A stretch of DNA of 64,000 bases. Source: Candidatus Hydrothermales bacterium (lineage in GTDB: Bacteria; Hydrothermota; Hydrothermia; Hydrothermales; JAJRUZ01). The notes below the pieces were generated by a model. That model was not told the origin of the DNA, did no database searches, and was given only the letters and a program-made list of their open reading frames with translations. The position numbers and the translations under genes were made by a program. The stretch lies in NCBI GenBank assembly GCA_039630235.1, contig JBCNVI010000006.1:58967-122966 (forward strand), read 5' to 3'. Below are positions 62,295 through 64,000 of this stretch, one piece after another (position 1 is the first letter of the stretch; every line of letters starts with the position of its first letter).

Positions 62295-62478
62295 TCATAT
62301 TTTTTTCAAAAATTCTCTTATATATGGATTTGTTTTAATTTCGGCTTTTAAATTGGTCATGTCGCCATGCCCTGGAAAAATTTCAACTTCTTCTCCTAAT
62401 AGAAGTATTTTTTAAAAGTATTGATTTGATTAATTCTTTGAAACTGCTCCCCGGAAAATCTACTCTTCCAACAGTTCC
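62295..62478 (-). pseudogene. Remnant of an MBL-fold hydrolase (glyoxalase II-like), C-terminal part
   Basis: On the minus strand GTVGRVDFPGSSFKELIKSI is followed, after one base lost in an A6 run, by LLGEEVEIFPGHGDMTNLKA and NPYIREFLKKI-TGA. GR-D-PG and PGHG...T...E...NP are the two last conserved blocks of YcbL/glyoxalase II-type metallo-beta-lactamase-fold enzymes. The metal-binding HxHxDH part is absent. Confidence 0.55.
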
Positions 62479-62499
62479 TTTTCCTCAATCTCTATAACT

Positions 62500-62732
62500 T
62501 ATTCTTTTTCCCTCTTCACGAAACATTTTAACATCTTCACCTTCTCTCTTTGTTTATCCCACTTTTTTGCAATCTCACTCTTTTCAACATCTAAATCTCC
62601 GAACTTTTTCTTCAGTTCTCCTAATTCTTTGTCAAGATTGAAAAGATATTCAGGATTAAATTCATAACCTCTCTTTTTTAAGCGCCCGAATCAAAATCCC
62701 TTTTTCTCCCTTAGATATTCTTTTGAAATCAT
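62500..62732 (-). pseudogene. Remnant resembling the N-terminal arm of seryl-tRNA synthetase
   Basis: From ATG 62732 on the minus strand: EYLREKKGILIRALKKRGYE after one base lost in an A6 run, then NPEYLFNLDKELGELKKKFG and EKSEIAKKWDKQREKVKM, then in another frame REEGKRIS. The KRGY-E-D-LL-LD-E--EL pattern and following coiled coil resemble the tRNA-binding arm of SerRS. It abuts the MBL-fold remnant, so a deletion has joined the two. Identification is tentative. Confidence 0.38.
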
Positions 62733-62816
62733 AGGATATTAATCATAATGAACATTGAAAAAAATTTGAAAAATGTCTTTTAATTTTATTATGCACGCTG
62801 ATTTTTAGGGGGGGCG

Positions 62817-63896
62817 ATGAATAAAATAATTCTTAAATGTAAACTAGTTACCCCTATGTTTATGGCGGGGGCAGATAGTAGAACACCTGAACTTAGGGCT
62901 TCGGAATTTAAGGGAATGATGCGTTGGTGGTGGAGAGCCATAAAGGCTGAGGATAATATTGAAAGATTAAAGGAGGAAGAATCTAAAATTTTTGGCGGAA
63001 CCGAGGAGGGAAAAAGTAAGTTGAAAATCGTAATAAATACTTTGAGTATCTCTACCGGAAATGATATTAGCAGGGAGATAAACAATTATAGAGGATTAAG
63101 ATATCTTTTTTACTCTACCTTTGCGTTAAGAACTCGTGGTGAGCAAATATTAAGGAGTTATTTTACAGAAGGTACACAGTTTTTAATAACTCTTTCTTCG
63201 AATGATGAAAAGAGTTTTGAGATCGGAGTTGCATCTTTATGGCTTGCGATATTTCTTGGAGGATTTGGAACAAGAGCAAGGAGAGGAGGAGGGAATATTG
63301 AAATCTTGGATGCTCAGAGAAATTTTAAAAATGAAGGATTTGACTTAAAGTGTCAAGCTAAAAACAAAGGAGAACTTAAAGACTTTATTCAAAATAATAT
63401 TCAAACCATAAAAGATATCTGTGGTCAAGGAAACGGCACGAGAAAATACACAAACCTTAAAAACGCAAAAATTTTTATATTTGACCCAAAAAATAATTGG
63501 AAAGATGCTTTAAATTTCCTTGGAGAAAAATATAAAGATTTTAGGAATGAACACAGAGATGAGATTTTCAAAACAGCTGCTTTTGGGATGCCTGTTATGC
63601 ATTCAAGATTTACAGTAAGAATGGTTCCTTATAGAGAGGAATCAAAAGATGCGTGCCTTTCAGATCGCTGGGCATCACCCCTTATATTTAAAGTTATAAA
63701 ATCAAATAACCTCTATTTCCCAGTTGTCGTTAAACTATCGGCAGGAGGAGTGCATTTTGTTGGTAAAGAAGTAAAGGTAGGTAATAAATGGAAATTGGAC
63801 GAAAATGCAAGAGTATTTATAATGAGAATAGACGAAAGATTAATAGAGAATTTTTTGAATTCTTTGCCACAAGATAGGGAGGAGTTAAACCTATGA
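62817..63896 (+). CDS. cmr1: Type III-B CRISPR RAMP protein Cmr1
   Basis: A 359-residue RAMP-superfamily protein. The N-terminal MNKIILKCKLVTPMFMAGAD followed by ELRASEFKGMMRWWWRAIKA is the Cmr1 signature; GGFGTRARRGGGNIEI is the glycine-rich RAMP loop, and AAFGMPVMHSRF lies in the second ferredoxin-like fold. Cmr1 caps the Cmr effector complex at the crRNA 3' side. G-rich sequence (GGGGGG) precedes the ATG. It overlaps the next gene by four bases (ATGA). No frame damage, unlike the genes just upstream. Confidence 0.93.
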   Translation: MNKIILKCKLVTPMFMAGADSRTPELRASEFKGMMRWWWRAIKAEDNIERLKEEESKIFGGTEEGKSKLKIVINTLSISTGNDISREINNYRGLRYLFYSTFALRTRGEQILRSYFTEGTQFLITLSSNDEKSFEIGVASLWLAIFLGGFGTRARRGGGNIEILDAQRNFKNEGFDLKCQAKNKGELKDFIQNNIQTIKDICGQGNGTRKYTNLKNAKIFIFDPKNNWKDALNFLGEKYKDFRNEHRDEIFKTAAFGMPVMHSRFTVRMVPYREESKDACLSDRWASPLIFKVIKSNNLYFPVVVKLSAGGVHFVGKEVKVGNKWKLDENARVFIMRIDERLIENFLNSLPQDREELNL

Positions 63897-64000
63897 CCCA
63901 CTTCACTGAAAAATTAAAGTCTTTTTTACATGACCCAATTGATAAGTGCTTTGATATCCCTTTACATTTAGAAAGAGCAAAAAGTTATGCTGAAAAACTT
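63893..64000 (+). CDS. cmr2: Cmr2/Cas10, N-terminal start (runs off the window)
   Basis: The ATG at 63893 overlaps the cmr1 stop. The 36 visible residues, MTHFTEKLKSFLHDPIDKCF then DIPLHLERAKSYAEKL, match the start of Cmr2, where K(L/F)xALLHDPxDK is conserved at the remnant HD domain. Cas10 would carry the palm (cyclic oligoadenylate) domain further on, outside the window. Confidence 0.85.
   Translation, partial: MTHFTEKLKSFLHDPIDKCFDIPLHLERAKSYAEKL

Overview
The window looks like a chromosomal segment of an AT-rich, probably thermophilic, uncultured diderm bacterium. Evidence for a diderm is BamA, an OmpH/Skp protein, lipoproteins and large outer-membrane beta-barrels; evidence for peptidoglycan is DapF, Ddl and UppP. 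Lys/Glu/Ile-rich proteins, very tight gene packing and many exported subtilases ending in gliding/T9SS-like C-terminal domains recall candidate lineages such as WOR-3/Hydrothermae. That placement is an inference, not a measurement.

Layout. 1-9 kb: tail of an M16 peptidase, then a minus-strand operon hslV-cheW-uppP-folC-(Ser/Thr kinase fused to a UvrD-like helicase)-glycosyltransferase, preceded by dapF and a glutamate-dehydrogenase-like gene that has lost its catalytic lysines. 9-12 kb: eukaryotic-type citrate synthase, tRNA-Arg(CCG), rpe, ddl. 12-29 kb: an exported-protease region with three subtilases, an exported non-protease sharing a module with one of them, a coupled 191-aa secreted protein, and an active/inactive pair of M16 peptidases. 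28-33 kb: methylmalonyl-CoA epimerase, sufS, a zinc-ribbon protein and a GlcD-like oxidase, then a patch of gene remnants. 33-41 kb: operon ppiC-hbd-nfi-ndk-NFACT-unknown-outer membrane protein. 41-53 kb: hisS, the envelope/proteostasis operon TPR-DUF4870-clpC-bamA-ompH, aconitase, an orphan nuoA and mrp.

From 53.5 to 62.7 kb the character changes. A three-gene DNA-modification/defence-like cassette (SNF2-type helicase with DUF3883, DUF1156 DNA methylase, DUF499 ATPase) is present but broken by many frameshifts, almost all single-base losses in A tracts of the coding strand, plus in-frame stops and a deletion that removed the ATPase P-loop. Scraps of a seryl-tRNA synthetase-like gene and an MBL-fold hydrolase follow. 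At the right edge an intact type III-B CRISPR effector operon begins (cmr1, then the start of cmr2/cas10). No CRISPR array is visible in the window.

The most unexpected signals are the kinase-helicase fusion and a recurrent intergenic element, GGTTCAANYCC, found seven times outside the tRNA gene, always on the strand of the gene that follows. It matches the T-arm consensus of tRNA and in several cases sits where the transcript should begin, mostly ahead of exported proteases and periplasmic proteins. Several other genes appear to have leaderless or near-leaderless promoters.
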